A stretch of 64,000 bases of DNA from NCBI RefSeq assembly GCF_016598535.1, contig NZ_CP066779.1, forward strand, positions 4,276,053-4,340,052, given 5' to 3'. This document shows positions 1-8,068 of this stretch, piece by piece (within the stretch, counting starts at the first letter, position 1; each line of letters begins with the position of its first letter). The notes beneath the pieces were generated by a model. It ran no database searches and had not been told where the DNA came from. It saw only the letters and a program-made list of their open reading frames with translations. Both the position numbers and the translations under genes were made by a program. This DNA is from Rhodococcus sp. P-2. GTDB taxonomy: Bacteria > Actinomycetota > Actinomycetes > Mycobacteriales > Mycobacteriaceae.

Positions 1-1144
1 CGATTCCGCTGAAACTCATTCCGAGAACCGCAGGGCGAGGAGGAAGTTCCCCCGCCAGCGCTGCGCCGTGTGCAGTGCGCAAGTGGGCGCGATCGGAAAC
101 GAGCAATTGCAATCCCGAGGTAGCGTCCCGTGTCGTGGCGTCGCCGCGGTACGACGGAAGCGCAGAAGTCGCCAATCGCAGTACCGCACCGATGCCGGGG
201 CCGACCCTGATTTTCCGCCGCCAGTGATCGAGCGTGGTTCGGTCGAAGCCCCCGCGGCCCAGGAGGTCGAGCGTGGTCAGGATGTGGCACCCGGCGATCA
301 CCTTGCGAGCGTGAACTTCTCGACCGCTCTCGGTTGTGGCGGTCCAGTGATTCGAGTTCGGGCGGATCGACGTCACGCCGTCACCGAGCGCGACGGTGGC
401 GCCGTCGACGGCCATACGGGAGGCCAACGCAGCACTCAGTGCGCCGCTCCCACCGACTGCTCGCCCTGGCGGCAAGACGTGCATGAGGGCCGCGAAGCCG
501 ACCATCGGAGCGGTTCCCGGTTCCGACATCGGAGGCCCGGACTGGGCGCCGAACCACGCCAGCGCAGCCTTGAGTGCCTCGCTGTCGAAATACTCGTCCA
601 GCAGTGCGTCGCCAGGCGCGAGGAACTGCCGCGACAGTTCGCTGTTGCCGCGTGCGGTGGCAAGACCTCCGAACGCACCGATCAGGTTCGATCCTGTGGG
701 CGGTGCGGAAAACGCTTTCATGACATGTCGACTGCGCTCCGACCAGACGGCGACGAATCGCCGGTAGGAGTCGGCGTCCTTTGTCCCGCATGCTCGTTCG
801 ATGGACCGGCAGGTTGCGTCGAGGTCGCGGTGAAACACGATGCCCGGCCCGTCGGTGCCCGGAGCGGGCGGCGCGAACGCCCACGGGTCACAGTCGATGT
901 AGCGCAGTCCGTGCGCGCCGAGTCCGAGTTCCTCGATGATGCCGCTGTGTCGGATCATGAGGTGCGCCGACGAACCCCGGTCCACCTTGTATCCGGGAAA
1001 TCGCTCGACGGTCGAGACGGCTCCGCCGAGAACCGTGTCCTTCTCCAGAACCTCGACCGACCAACCCTCGCGTGCGAGGTAGGCGGCCGAAACGAGCGCG
1101 TTGTGTCCGGAGCCGACGACGACGGCGTCGAGAAGCGCGCTCAC
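1..1144 (-). CDS. Phytoene desaturase-like FAD-dependent oxidoreductase (3' end beyond window)
   Basis: Reading the minus strand from a GTG at 1144 gives 381 uninterrupted codons running off the left edge of the window. The product begins MSALLDAVVVGSGHNALVSA, an FAD-binding dinucleotide fold (GxGxNxLVxA) typical of the phytoene dehydrogenase-like COG1233 family, followed by the usual EKD and GG(A)xST motifs. The GTG overlaps the stop of the upstream acetyltransferase by 4 bp (GTGA), so the two are translationally coupled. The substrate cannot be read from the sequence; many family members are not carotenoid enzymes and no crtB-like gene is nearby. The C-terminal substrate part is missing. 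Confidence 0.85.
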   Translation of the reverse strand, partial: MSALLDAVVVGSGHNALVSAAYLAREGWSVEVLEKDTVLGGAVSTVERFPGYKVDRGSSAHLMIRHSGIIEELGLGAHGLRYIDCDPWAFAPPAPGTDGPGIVFHRDLDATCRSIERACGTKDADSYRRFVAVWSERSRHVMKAFSAPPTGSNLIGAFGGLATARGNSELSRQFLAPGDALLDEYFDSEALKAALAWFGAQSGPPMSEPGTAPMVGFAALMHVLPPGRAVGGSGALSAALASRMAVDGATVALGDGVTSIRPNSNHWTATTESGREVHARKVIAGCHILTTLDLLGRGGFDRTTLDHWRRKIRVGPGIGAVLRLATSALPSYRGDATTRDATSGLQLLVSDRAHLRTAHGAALAGELPPRPAVLGMSFSGI

Positions 1145-1746
1145 AGCGGTAGTCCACGGCCGAGGACTGCGAACGGTCGGTTGTCGCCGGCGAAACGAAA
1201 TCTGCGGAGCACGTCACGAAAGCCGAGACGGCGGTACAGCCGCCAGGCACGATTGTCCTCGTCGAACACCTCAGGTGTCGACAACAGAACGCTACGTTCG
1301 GGTCGATCGACGAGGAGATGACGTAAGAGCGACTCGCCCAATCGGTGACCTTGTCCGTTCGGATGCACGTGAAGTTCGGTGAGTTCGAAGTAGTCGCTCA
1401 GAATTGCGTCGATCTCGCTCTGAGGGCGACCCGAGCGCCGAAGCCCGTGCAGTACCTGTTGATGCCACCATTGGTCCGGGCTCCCGCGATACCCGTAAGC
1501 GATCCCCACCAGCGGCAGATTTTCGTGTGACGGTTGCTGGGGAACCGCCAATGCGCCGACGGCCTTCCAGCCAGGCCGGTTCGCGTGCTCCTGCCACATC
1601 GGTGCGCGATGGAACTCGGTTCCTCGCGGATAGTCCATCGCAGTGACGTACACGGCCAGTGCCTCGTGGAGTCGACTCGCGAATTCTACGCGATCGAGGT
1701 CGACCGTATGTGGTGTCCAGGCGATCTGCGGGTCGACCGGTCTCAC
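1141..1746 (-). CDS. GNAT family N-acetyltransferase
   Basis: 201 aa from a GTG at 1746, preceded by the purine-rich AAGAGA; an open frame continues upstream, but that part crosses the divergent promoter region and has no GNAT homology I recognise. The C-terminal half has the GNAT core: a LTELHVHPNGQGHRLGESLL acetyl-CoA loop, then a LLSTPE strand and NRAWRLYRRLGFRDVLR, the usual terminal helix and strand. By family and position near mraZ it resembles M. tuberculosis Rv2170. Acceptor substrate unknown. It overlaps the downstream flavoprotein by 4 bp and is divergent from the HEPN-type gene at 1894. Confidence 0.85.
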   Translation of the reverse strand: MRPVDPQIAWTPHTVDLDRVEFASRLHEALAVYVTAMDYPRGTEFHRAPMWQEHANRPGWKAVGALAVPQQPSHENLPLVGIAYGYRGSPDQWWHQQVLHGLRRSGRPQSEIDAILSDYFELTELHVHPNGQGHRLGESLLRHLLVDRPERSVLLSTPEVFDEDNRAWRLYRRLGFRDVLRRFRFAGDNRPFAVLGRGLPL

Positions 1747-1754
1747 CTCTTCTC

Positions 1755-1785
1755 TTGACGGCGTGTCGGTGGGTGCAGCTATATT
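1755..1785 (+). promoter_or_regulatory. Putative promoter of the HEPN-type gene
   Basis: TTGACG (1755-1760) and TATATT (1780-1785) lie 19 bp apart in the divergent intergenic region, upstream of the gene that starts at 1894. The spacing is slightly long, so this is a plausible but unproven sigma-A-type promoter. It predicts a 5' UTR of about 100 nt. Confidence 0.4.
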
Positions 1786-1818
1786 GAATAGGTCGAACAG
1801 ATGTTCGATGTGGGTGAT

Positions 1819-1852
1819 CCGGAGATGCCCGAAGGGAAGCGGGCATCTCCGG
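1819..1852 (+). promoter_or_regulatory. 13-bp perfect hairpin in the leader of the HEPN-type gene
   Basis: CCGGAGATGCCCG (1819-1831) and its exact reverse complement CGGGCATCTCCGG (1840-1852) flank the 8-nt loop AAGGGAAG. It lies between the putative promoter and the AGGAGGTG ribosome site (1881-1888). No U-tract follows, so it may be an attenuator, a stability element or an operator dyad. Confidence 0.6.
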
Positions 1853-1893
1853 CCCACCTGGTCTTGGATCCTTACGGTGCAGGAGGTGCCCCG

Positions 1894-2445
1894 ATGTCCG
1901 AGCGTGTGAAGCCTGAACGTGTGAAGTGCCAACGAACTCTTCCTGCCGAATTGTCGAGTCCGTCGGATGCCGCAATTTCTCGATTGCCGATGTCGGCGAG
2001 GCGGTCCTTCGGCGCGACGGACGCCAGCCACCGCACTGCTCGAGCGGGAAAGTCCGGTGTGGCGTGGGGGTTGCTCCGGAAGGCGGATGCGCTTCTCGAG
2101 GAAGCGATTGGGGCGGGCGATCCTGCCGACCGGTTCCGGTGTGCCTACCTGGCCGCGTTACGTGGTACCGGGGCAGTGTTGGCCGCAGCTCCTGCCGGTG
2201 CCGGCTCGAAGCGCAAGCGAAGCGGAAACGCGTGGGTTTTGATGGACGCCGCAGCGCCTGCGTTCGGAGCGTGGTCGAAGTTCTTCGCAGGGTGGTCCGC
2301 TACGCGTGCGGCCGTGGAAACCGGTGTGTCGATCGTGATCACGGACTCCGATTCCGACGCATTCTTCGCCGAGGTCGGCCGTTTTCTCACGGCGGTCGAA
2401 GATTTCATCGGTCAGGACACGTCCGAGCATTTGCGAGCGTCGTGA
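1894..2445 (+). CDS. SAV_6107-like HEPN domain protein
   Basis: 183 aa starting at the ATG at 1894, chosen because a strong AGGAGGTG lies 6 bp upstream. After a basic, low-complexity N-terminus of about 50 residues, the body is helical (GLLRKADALLEEAIGAGDPA, RFRCAYLAALRGTGAVLAA, AFGAWSKFFAGWSATRAAVE) with the DPADRFRCAYLAALR signature I associate with the actinobacterial SAV_6107 HEPN family. HEPN folds often bind nucleotides or RNA, but I see no clear RxxxxH nuclease motif, so no activity is claimed. Its leader carries a strong hairpin. It is followed by the DUF3040 gene. Confidence 0.75.
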   Translation: MSERVKPERVKCQRTLPAELSSPSDAAISRLPMSARRSFGATDASHRTARAGKSGVAWGLLRKADALLEEAIGAGDPADRFRCAYLAALRGTGAVLAAAPAGAGSKRKRSGNAWVLMDAAAPAFGAWSKFFAGWSATRAAVETGVSIVITDSDSDAFFAEVGRFLTAVEDFIGQDTSEHLRAS

Positions 2446-2605
2446 ACAAATGGTCCGTGTCGGCAGTTGTTTCCGGGGAATTTCCTGGTCCGCACGGGCA
2501 AATGGTGCCGAATCGGGGCCCTTCGGCACGAATACGTACGCTTGTGGCGGAACTCGTACCCGGAGTTGGTGGTCCGAGACCTAAACTGCTCGTATTATGA
2601 AAACA

Positions 2606-2648
2606 GGTAATCGTCCAACTTGATTACCCGCCGCCCCACACCGTGGGG
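2606..2648 (+). promoter_or_regulatory. Two adjacent hairpins in the DUF3040 gene leader
   Basis: GGTAATC (2606-2612) pairs with GATTACC (2622-2628) over a 9-nt loop. CCCCAC (2634-2639) pairs with GTGGGG (2643-2648) over 3 nt. Both lie downstream of an AT-rich TATTAT (2593-2598) that could be a -10 element, and upstream of the GGGGGAGG ribosome site (2671-2678). Role unknown. Confidence 0.4.
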
Positions 2649-2682
2649 TGGTTGCCAAACTTCCAGTGCCGGGGGAGGTACC

Positions 2683-3129
2683 GTGCCACTCTCCGAGCAC
2701 GAGCAGCGCATGCTCGATCAGATCGAGAGCGCTCTCTATGCCGAAGACCCCAAGTTCGCCTCCAATGTGAGGGGCGGCCGTATGCGGGCGCCGTCGAGTA
2801 GACGGCGGTTCCAAGCAGCGGCTCTATTCGTGCTGGGTCTGGTCCTGCTGATCGCGGGGGTTGCCCTCCCGCTCAAGCCGGGCGGTTTTCCGATCATCAG
2901 CCTGTTCGGTTTCTTGTTCATGTTCGGCGCAGGGGTGTTGTTCCTCTGGGGTGGTGGACGTAAGTCCGCGCCGGCTGCCGACTCCGCTTCCGAGGGTGGC
3001 AATCATCCCTCCGGTCCGCCGGGTAGGGGTAGTGCCGGCGGATCCGGGCGGGGACGCGGCCGCAAGTCCGGCGGCGGATTCTCGTCGCGGATGGAAGATC
3101 GATTCAAACGCAGGTTCGAGCAGGACTAG
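2683..3129 (+). CDS. DUF3040 domain membrane protein
   Basis: 148 aa from a GTG at 2683 with GGGGGAGG 4 bp upstream; an earlier in-frame ATG at 2620 lies in the hairpin-rich leader and lacks a ribosome site. The N-terminus PLSEHEQRMLDQIESALYAEDPKFAS is the DUF3040 signature. Two hydrophobic segments follow (about residues 47-67 and 70-90), then a Gly/Ser/Arg/Lys-rich basic tail. It resembles M. tuberculosis Rv2169c, which also lies close to the dcw cluster. Function is not known; the tail suggests a cytoplasmic nucleic-acid- or lipid-facing extension, which is inference. Confidence 0.85.
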   Translation: MPLSEHEQRMLDQIESALYAEDPKFASNVRGGRMRAPSSRRRFQAAALFVLGLVLLIAGVALPLKPGGFPIISLFGFLFMFGAGVLFLWGGGRKSAPAADSASEGGNHPSGPPGRGSAGGSGRGRGRKSGGGFSSRMEDRFKRRFEQD

Positions 3130-3210
3130 CTCTCCCGCCCTTGGTCGGGCGTACTTCGAGAGTGATGCAGTTCGGACATGACGCCCTGTGTAGGGGCGCG
3201 CACGACCACC

Positions 3211-3248
3211 GTGTGGCGGTCGGCAACCAAGGTTGCCGACCGCCACAC
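3211..3248. terminator. Perfect 18-bp hairpin after the DUF3040 gene
   Basis: GTGTGGCGGTCGGCAACC (3211-3228) is followed by AA and then its exact reverse complement (3231-3248). No U-run follows on either side, as is common for actinobacterial intrinsic terminators. Placed 81 bp past the DUF3040 stop, it would insulate mraZ from upstream transcription. Confidence 0.7.
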
Positions 3249-3360
3249 GCCGTTGTTGTGGGTGTTGTACGTGTGTGCCGGCAATTCATCGAAGTGAATC
3301 AGTGACGCGCGAGCGAATCACTCGCCACCCCGGCCGCCTCCAGCCGTTCCCGCGGGCTTC

Positions 3361-3398
3361 CTCCACTTCGCTCCACTCGGCCCTCCACTTTCCTCCAC
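3361..3398 (-). promoter_or_regulatory. Four reverse-oriented GTGGAG MraZ-box-like repeats
   Basis: CTCCAC (reverse complement GTGGAG) occurs at 3361, 3371, 3383 and 3393, with spacings of 10, 12 and 10 bp. A GTGG(A/T)G hexamer repeated every 10 bp is the published style of MraZ operator in Bacillus. Here it sits about 330-365 bp upstream of mraZ in the opposite orientation to the gene. Confidence 0.45.
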
Positions 3399-3551
3399 CC
3401 TGGTCGAACTGCGACGCACGACCAGACATGGTCCCGCTCACGTCTATTCGAAAACCGCGCTTGTACTGCGATTTTGCCTGGGGGAGCGACAAATCGTGGC
3501 GTGCAGGGCCGATATGACGGCGGTGTGGGCCGGGACACGGTTACAAATTTC

Positions 3552-3567
3552 CCCCACGTCTCCCCAC
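3552..3567 (-). promoter_or_regulatory. Two reverse-oriented GTGGGG MraZ-box-like repeats
   Basis: CCCCAC occurs at 3552-3557 and 3562-3567, exactly 10 bp apart. On the minus strand the first box and its spacer (GTGGGGGAAA) are identical to the first unit of the forward cluster at 3629, which supports a shared binding protein. Confidence 0.45.
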
Positions 3568-3628
3568 CTGCGCTGACCTGCTATTTGTCAGCAAATGATG
3601 CTGAATAGGGACCATGTGCTCCTTGTTT

Positions 3629-3654
3629 GTGGGGGAAAGTGGGGTACTGTGGGT
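3629..3654 (+). promoter_or_regulatory. MraZ-box cluster of the mraZ promoter
   Basis: GTGGGG (3629), GTGGGG (3639) and GTGGGT (3649) form three direct repeats on a 10-bp period, 71 bp upstream of the mraZ start. MraZ family proteins bind such TGGG-type repeats in front of their own operon, so autoregulation of the dcw cluster is expected. Confidence 0.7.
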
Positions 3655-3724
3655 TCGGGCGGAGAGCTGAAGCACGATCCGCTCGATAGGGAGGGTTTCA
3701 GCGCAAGCTCGCAGGAGGTGTCGA

Positions 3725-4156
3725 GTGTTCCTCGGTACCTTCACGCCGAAGCTCGACGACAAAGGTCGGCTCACGTTGCCGGCAAAGTTCCGAGACGAAC
3801 TGGCAGGAGGATTGATGATCACCAAGAGTCAGGATCACAGCCTCGCCATCTACCCCCGGGACGAGTTCGTCAAGCTTGCTCGAAAGGCAGCGGCAGCTCC
3901 ACGCAATGATCCGGCAGCTCGGGCGTATGTACGTGCCTTGGCCGCCGGCACAGATGAACAGCACGCCGATGCCCAGGGGCGAATCACCCTCTCGGCTGAT
4001 CATCGGCGTTACGCAAACCTGTCCAAGGAATGCGTAGTGACCGGCTCCGTCGATTACCTCGAGATCTGGGATCTAGCAGCCTGGGAGAGGTATCTCGGAG
4101 ACAACGAAGAGGACTATTCGCAGGCAACAGGCGAATCTCTCAGCGAGATCGTCTAG
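3725..4156 (+). CDS. mraZ: Transcriptional regulator MraZ
   Basis: 143 aa, the normal family length, from a GTG at 3725 with AGGAGGTG 5 bp upstream. It carries the two SpoVT/AbrB-like repeats: [20 protein letters not shown] with FRDEL near the N-terminus, and [20 protein letters not shown] in the second half. MraZ forms ring-shaped oligomers that bind repeated TGGG-type boxes upstream of mraZ and control the first dcw genes; three such boxes lie just upstream. It heads the cluster and is separated from rsmH by 190 bp containing a tandem repeat. Confidence 0.97.
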
Positions 4157-4260
4157 GCGAAGAGCCCCTGGCGAATGCCGCGAGGCCTCTGCCCGGAAAG
4201 ACCCTGACGCACTTCCCCAGCGCCAGGTTCTCCTTCGGGCAGGGACCTCGAAGCATTCTC

Positions 4261-4317
4261 CTTCTCGAACAGTCATCGCCTTCTCGGAAAGTCAGCACCT
4301 TTTCGAAAAGTCATCGG
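4261..4317. repeat. Three 19-bp tandem repeats between mraZ and rsmH
   Basis: Units of exactly 19 bp start at 4261, 4280 and 4299. They share the pattern CTTyTCGrAmAGTCAkCrs with a few substitutions. The array lies in the mraZ-rsmH gap and ends 29 bp before the chosen rsmH start. Confidence 0.8.
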
Positions 4318-4346
4318 AAATCATGAAAGTAGGAGCCGGAGCAATC

Positions 4347-5360
4347 ATGGTGGATCACGAGGTGAACGAACCCTCGGATGCCGATGGCTTCGCGCACGTC
4401 CCCGTACTACTGCATCGCGCCGACGATCTTCTCGGTCCTGCCATCACAGCCGTTGGCGACGGTGGCGCAGGCGCATACATGATCGATGCGACGTTGGGGC
4501 TCGGTGGCCACTCCGAATTCTTCCTCGGCAAGTACCCGGGCCTTCACCTCATCGGTCTCGATCGCGACACCAACGCACTCCGTATCGCTTCCGAGCGTCT
4601 GGCGCCGTTCGCGGACCGAACGACGTTCGTGCACACCACGTACGACGGGATCGAGGACGCGCTGGAACAGGCCGGCCTGCCGTCGACGGAGTCGGTTCAC
4701 GCGATCCTTTTCGATCTGGGTGTGTCGTCGATGCAGTTGGACGAAGCCGACCGAGGTTTTGCGTACTCGATCGACGCTCCGCTCGACATGCGGATGGATC
4801 AGACGGTCGGGCTGACCGCGGCAGAGGTCCTGAACACCTACAGTCACGGCGACCTTGCTCGCATTCTGAGCACGTACGGGGAAGAGCGGTTCGCCGGAAA
4901 GATTGCGTCCGAGATCCTTCGGCAGCGTGAGCGTGAACCGTTCACCACCAGTGCAGCTCTGGTCGAATTGCTGTACCGAACAATCCCGGCAGCCACACGG
5001 CGTACGGGTGGACACCCGGCCAAGCGCACCTTCCAAGCGCTGCGGATCGAAGTCAATGCCGAGTTGGATTCGCTTCGTGCCGCCGTTCCTGCCGGACTCG
5101 ACGCACTGGCAGTCGGTGGGCGAGTGGTGTTCATGTCCTACCAGTCGCTCGAGGATCGAGTTGTGAAGGCGGAGTTGGTTCCCCGCTCGAAGTCCACCAG
5201 CCCCGAAGGTCTACCGGTCGAGTTGCCGGGTATGGGGCCGGAGTTCCGCATTCTCACCCGTGGCGCAGAACGTGCGTCAGAGCAGGAAATCGAAGAGAAC
5301 CCACGGTCAGCTCCGGTGCGTTTGCGTGCCGCAGAACGCATTTCCAGGAGGCGGGCATGA
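4347..5360 (+). CDS. rsmH: 16S rRNA (cytosine(1402)-N(4))-methyltransferase RsmH
   Basis: 337 aa from the ATG at 4347, chosen for the GGAG 5 bp upstream; an in-frame ATG at 4323 is possible but lacks a good ribosome site. Family marks include HVPVLLHRA near the start, the SAM-binding [33 protein letters not shown], and the C-terminal [15 protein letters not shown] and [13 protein letters not shown] blocks. It methylates N4 of C1402 in the decoding centre of 16S rRNA. Its stop overlaps the ftsL-like start (ATGA). Confidence 0.96.
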   Translation: MVDHEVNEPSDADGFAHVPVLLHRADDLLGPAITAVGDGGAGAYMIDATLGLGGHSEFFLGKYPGLHLIGLDRDTNALRIASERLAPFADRTTFVHTTYDGIEDALEQAGLPSTESVHAILFDLGVSSMQLDEADRGFAYSIDAPLDMRMDQTVGLTAAEVLNTYSHGDLARILSTYGEERFAGKIASEILRQREREPFTTSAALVELLYRTIPAATRRTGGHPAKRTFQALRIEVNAELDSLRAAVPAGLDALAVGGRVVFMSYQSLEDRVVKAELVPRSKSTSPEGLPVELPGMGPEFRILTRGAERASEQEIEENPRSAPVRLRAAERISRRRA

Positions 5361-6001
5361 GTCGTCAGGGCAAATCGGGTGCAGCGCAACGCGCATACGA
5401 CAAGCGCACCGCACGGGCGGCAGGCCGGACCGGAACTGTCGCTGCTGCCGGCCCGTCTATCTCTCCTCGGGCGATGCTCAAGGGGCGAGTACCGTTCGTG
5501 GCCTCCGTTATCGGACTTCTGTCCATCGGTCTCGCGGTGACTCTGCTGCTGACCACCCGCGCTGCCGAGGATTCCTACCAACTGAGCGACGCGCGTGCAT
5601 ACAACCAGTCTCTGGTCGAGCAGAAAGCAGCGCTCGAACGCGACTTCCAGTCGCGTAACTCGGCTCCGGAGTTGGCAAATCAGGCAAGCGCTCTCGGCAT
5701 GGTCCCCGCCAAGGACCCTGCACGCCTGGTAGTTCATCCCGATGGTTCGGTCGAGGTCGTCGGAACGCCGACTCCCGCGACTGCCGGAGCGATGCCGCCG
5801 CTCGATGCGCCCACATCGGTGCCCGCACCGACCGCGACGCCTCCGCGCACAACGACACCCGTTGTTCCGGGAGCCACGCCGAGCGTTCCGAATAACACGC
5901 GAAACCTCGCGCAGAGTGAACAATTGGTTCCTGTGATCCCCACGACGACAGCACCCGCCACCACGACGGCGGTGCCTGCTCCGCCTGAGGAACGTCGGTG
6001 A
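5357..6001 (+). CDS. ftsL: FtsL-like septum formation protein
   Basis: 214 aa; the ATG at 5357 overlaps the rsmH stop by 4 bp. It has a basic cytoplasmic N-terminus of about 45 residues, one membrane span ([20 protein letters not shown]) and a short extracellular heptad-rich coiled coil ([34 protein letters not shown]). A long Pro/Thr/Ala-rich tail, longer than in typical FtsL, follows from about residue 125. Sequence conservation in FtsL is weak, so the call rests on size, topology and the rsmH-ftsL-ftsI position. It would form the FtsQ-FtsL-FtsB type divisome subcomplex. The stop overlaps the ftsI start. Confidence 0.85.
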   Translation: MSRQGKSGAAQRAYDKRTARAAGRTGTVAAAGPSISPRAMLKGRVPFVASVIGLLSIGLAVTLLLTTRAAEDSYQLSDARAYNQSLVEQKAALERDFQSRNSAPELANQASALGMVPAKDPARLVVHPDGSVEVVGTPTPATAGAMPPLDAPTSVPAPTATPPRTTTPVVPGATPSVPNNTRNLAQSEQLVPVIPTTTAPATTTAVPAPPEERR

Positions 6002-7872
6002 GTCAGAACTCCCGTAACAACCCCGGTCGGCGTCCGCGCCGCGCGGCTACCGCTTCCTTCCCGTTTCGTCAGCGAGTCGGTCGCATCACCATGTGTGGTG
6101 CGCTCGCCGTTGCGGCATTGCAGCTCTTGTGGATTCAGGGAATCGACGCGCCGAGCCTGGCTGCGGAATCTGCCAATCAACGAACCACGACGCAGGTCGA
6201 TCCTGCCGTACGCGGCTCGATTACCGATCGCAACGGAAACCCTCTCGCATTCACGATGGAAGCCAAGGCGCTGACCTTCCAGCCGGTGCGGGTACGCAAG
6301 GAACTCGAGGAAGCGCGCGCCAAGAGCATCGAGCAGGGTGCCGAGGGTGACAAGCAGGCGCCGGAAGTGAGCGATCGCCTCGCTGAGATCGCCGCCGGAA
6401 TCCACGCCAAGCTCGGCGATACCGTTCCGGAAAAAGATCTGCTTCAGAAGATGAACAGCAACGAGACGTTCACGTACCTCGCGCGCAGCGTGGATCCGGC
6501 AGTTGCTGCCGAGATCTCGGACAAGTTCCGGGAGGTCGGCCTGGAGCGACAGGACATCCGCGAGTACCCCGGTGGCTCCCTGGCTGCGAATCTCGTCGGC
6601 GCGACCGGCTGGGACGGGCACGGTTTGCTCGGCCTCGAGGATTCGATGGACTCCACGCTCGCCGGAACCGATGGATCCGAAACGTACGACCGCGGTTCCG
6701 ACGGCGCTGTGATCCCCGGTAGCTGGCGTGACAAGCAACCGGCAGTCAACGGTTCGGGCGTCGAGCTGACCATCGATTCGGACCTCCAGTTCTACGTTCA
6801 GCAGCAGGTCCAGATCGCCAAGGACAAGTCGGGCGCAAAGAACGCCTCGGTGGTGGTCATGGACTCCAAGACGGGACAGGTGTTGGCCATGTCCAACGAC
6901 AGCACCTTCAACCCCGCGATCGGCATCGACAAGAACGCGCCGACAGCCGAAATGGGCAATCCGTCGGTCAGTACGCCGTTCGAGCCCGGATCGGTGAACA
7001 AGATCGTCACCGCAGCAGCGGCCATCGAGGACGGTAAGACAACTCCGGACGAAGTTCTGCAGGTCCCGGGCAGCATCACGATGTCCGGTGCCACAGTCAA
7101 GGACGCGTGGGATCACGGTGTGGCTCCGTACACCTCTACCGGTGTGTTCGGAAAGTCCTCGAACGTCGGCACCTTGATGCTCGCTCAGCGAGTGGGCGAG
7201 GATCGCTACGCAGACATGCTGAACAGGTTCGGCCTCGGTCAACGCACCGACGTCGGGCTTCCCGGCGAGAGCGCGGGCAGCGTTCCGAGTCGTGACCAGT
7301 GGTCCGGCGGAACCTTCGCGAACTTGCCGATCGGGCAGGGTCTTTCGATGACAACCCTGCAGATGACCGGGATGTACCAGGCCATTGCCAACGACGGCGT
7401 GCGAATTCCTCCGCGGATCGTGAAGTCGACTGTCGATTCTTCCGGCACTCGGACCGAGACACCGCAGCCCGAGGGCGTCGAGGTGGTCAGCGCCCAGACA
7501 GCGGCGACGGTTCGGGACATGTTCCGATCGGTCACTCAGGAAGACACCGGCAACCAACGAGGAACCGGTGTTGCCGCGGGCGTCGAGGGATACCAGGTCA
7601 GCGGAAAGACCGGTACCGCGCAGCAGGTGGATCCGGCATGCAAGTGCTACTCCAACTCCAACTACTGGATCACCTTCGCAGGAATCGCGCCTGCGGACAA
7701 TCCTCGATTCGTGATCGGAATCATGCTCGACGCACCGGTTCGCGGCGTGGACGGCGGCGGCGGTCAATCGGCAGCACCGCTGTTCCACAACATCGCGTCG
7801 TGGATGCTCCAGCGTGACAGTGTCCCGATGTCGCCGGACCCCGGTCGCAAGTTGGTGTTGCAGGCGGACTGA
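5998..7872 (+). CDS. ftsI: Septal peptidoglycan transpeptidase FtsI (class B penicillin-binding protein 3)
   Basis: 624 aa from a GTG at 5998, overlapping the ftsL-like stop by 4 bp. After a basic N-terminus there is one membrane anchor (about residues 31-51), then a PBP dimer domain beginning near RGSITDRNGNPLAF. The transpeptidase domain has the three active-site motifs: SVNK with catalytic Ser332, SSN at 387-389 and KTG at 537-539. It crosslinks septal peptidoglycan with FtsW as glycosyltransferase partner and is a beta-lactam target. It corresponds to mycobacterial PbpB. Confidence 0.97.
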   Translation: MSQNSRNNPGRRPRRAATASFPFRQRVGRITMCGALAVAALQLLWIQGIDAPSLAAESANQRTTTQVDPAVRGSITDRNGNPLAFTMEAKALTFQPVRVRKELEEARAKSIEQGAEGDKQAPEVSDRLAEIAAGIHAKLGDTVPEKDLLQKMNSNETFTYLARSVDPAVAAEISDKFREVGLERQDIREYPGGSLAANLVGATGWDGHGLLGLEDSMDSTLAGTDGSETYDRGSDGAVIPGSWRDKQPAVNGSGVELTIDSDLQFYVQQQVQIAKDKSGAKNASVVVMDSKTGQVLAMSNDSTFNPAIGIDKNAPTAEMGNPSVSTPFEPGSVNKIVTAAAAIEDGKTTPDEVLQVPGSITMSGATVKDAWDHGVAPYTSTGVFGKSSNVGTLMLAQRVGEDRYADMLNRFGLGQRTDVGLPGESAGSVPSRDQWSGGTFANLPIGQGLSMTTLQMTGMYQAIANDGVRIPPRIVKSTVDSSGTRTETPQPEGVEVVSAQTAATVRDMFRSVTQEDTGNQRGTGVAAGVEGYQVSGKTGTAQQVDPACKCYSNSNYWITFAGIAPADNPRFVIGIMLDAPVRGVDGGGGQSAAPLFHNIASWMLQRDSVPMSPDPGRKLVLQAD

Positions 7873-7987
7873 TTGCGGTGTGTCGGTTTCGACACGGTCT
7901 TCGGGTGAATCCCGGACACGGTAATCTCAAACGTCGCAGTAACCTCATTCATCGCAGTGCGCGGAACTTTGCTTGCGCTGCGACCGC

Positions 7988-8055
7988 CATAGACCTATGA
8001 CAGCCATAGACCTACGACAGCCTTAGAACAACGACAGCCGTAGAACAACGACAAT
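7988..8055. repeat. Four 17-bp tandem repeats upstream of murE
   Basis: Exact 17-bp units start at 7988, 8005, 8022 and 8039. Units 1 and 2 share CATAGACCTAYGACAGC; units 3 and 4 share CNTAGAACAACGACARY. The array ends 13 bp before the murE GTG, so it would lie in the murE leader or promoter. Confidence 0.85.
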
Positions 8056-8068
8056 TGCCAGGAGTCGA

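Larger units (their letters stand above)
3130..3724. other. 595-bp noncoding region upstream of mraZ
   Basis: I find no convincing gene here: the short frames present lack ribosome sites and family motifs. The region holds a strong hairpin (3211-3248), a reverse-oriented cluster of four GTGGAG repeats (3361-3398), a reverse-oriented pair of GTGGGG repeats (3552-3567), a small dyad ATTTG-N4-CAAAT (3583-3596) and a forward cluster of three GTGGG repeats (3629-3654) in front of mraZ. Confidence 0.7.

Noticed and set aside
68-1321. 417-codon plus-strand frame at the left edge
   Set aside because: The minus strand here encodes an intact FAD oxidoreductase with a GTG start; the plus frame has no motif.
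3233-3909. Short frames in the region before mraZ
   Set aside because: No ribosome site or family match; they overlap the hairpin and MraZ boxes or mraZ itself.
5734-7788. 684-codon open frame antisense to ftsI
   Set aside because: The plus strand has all three penicillin-binding motifs; the antisense product has none.
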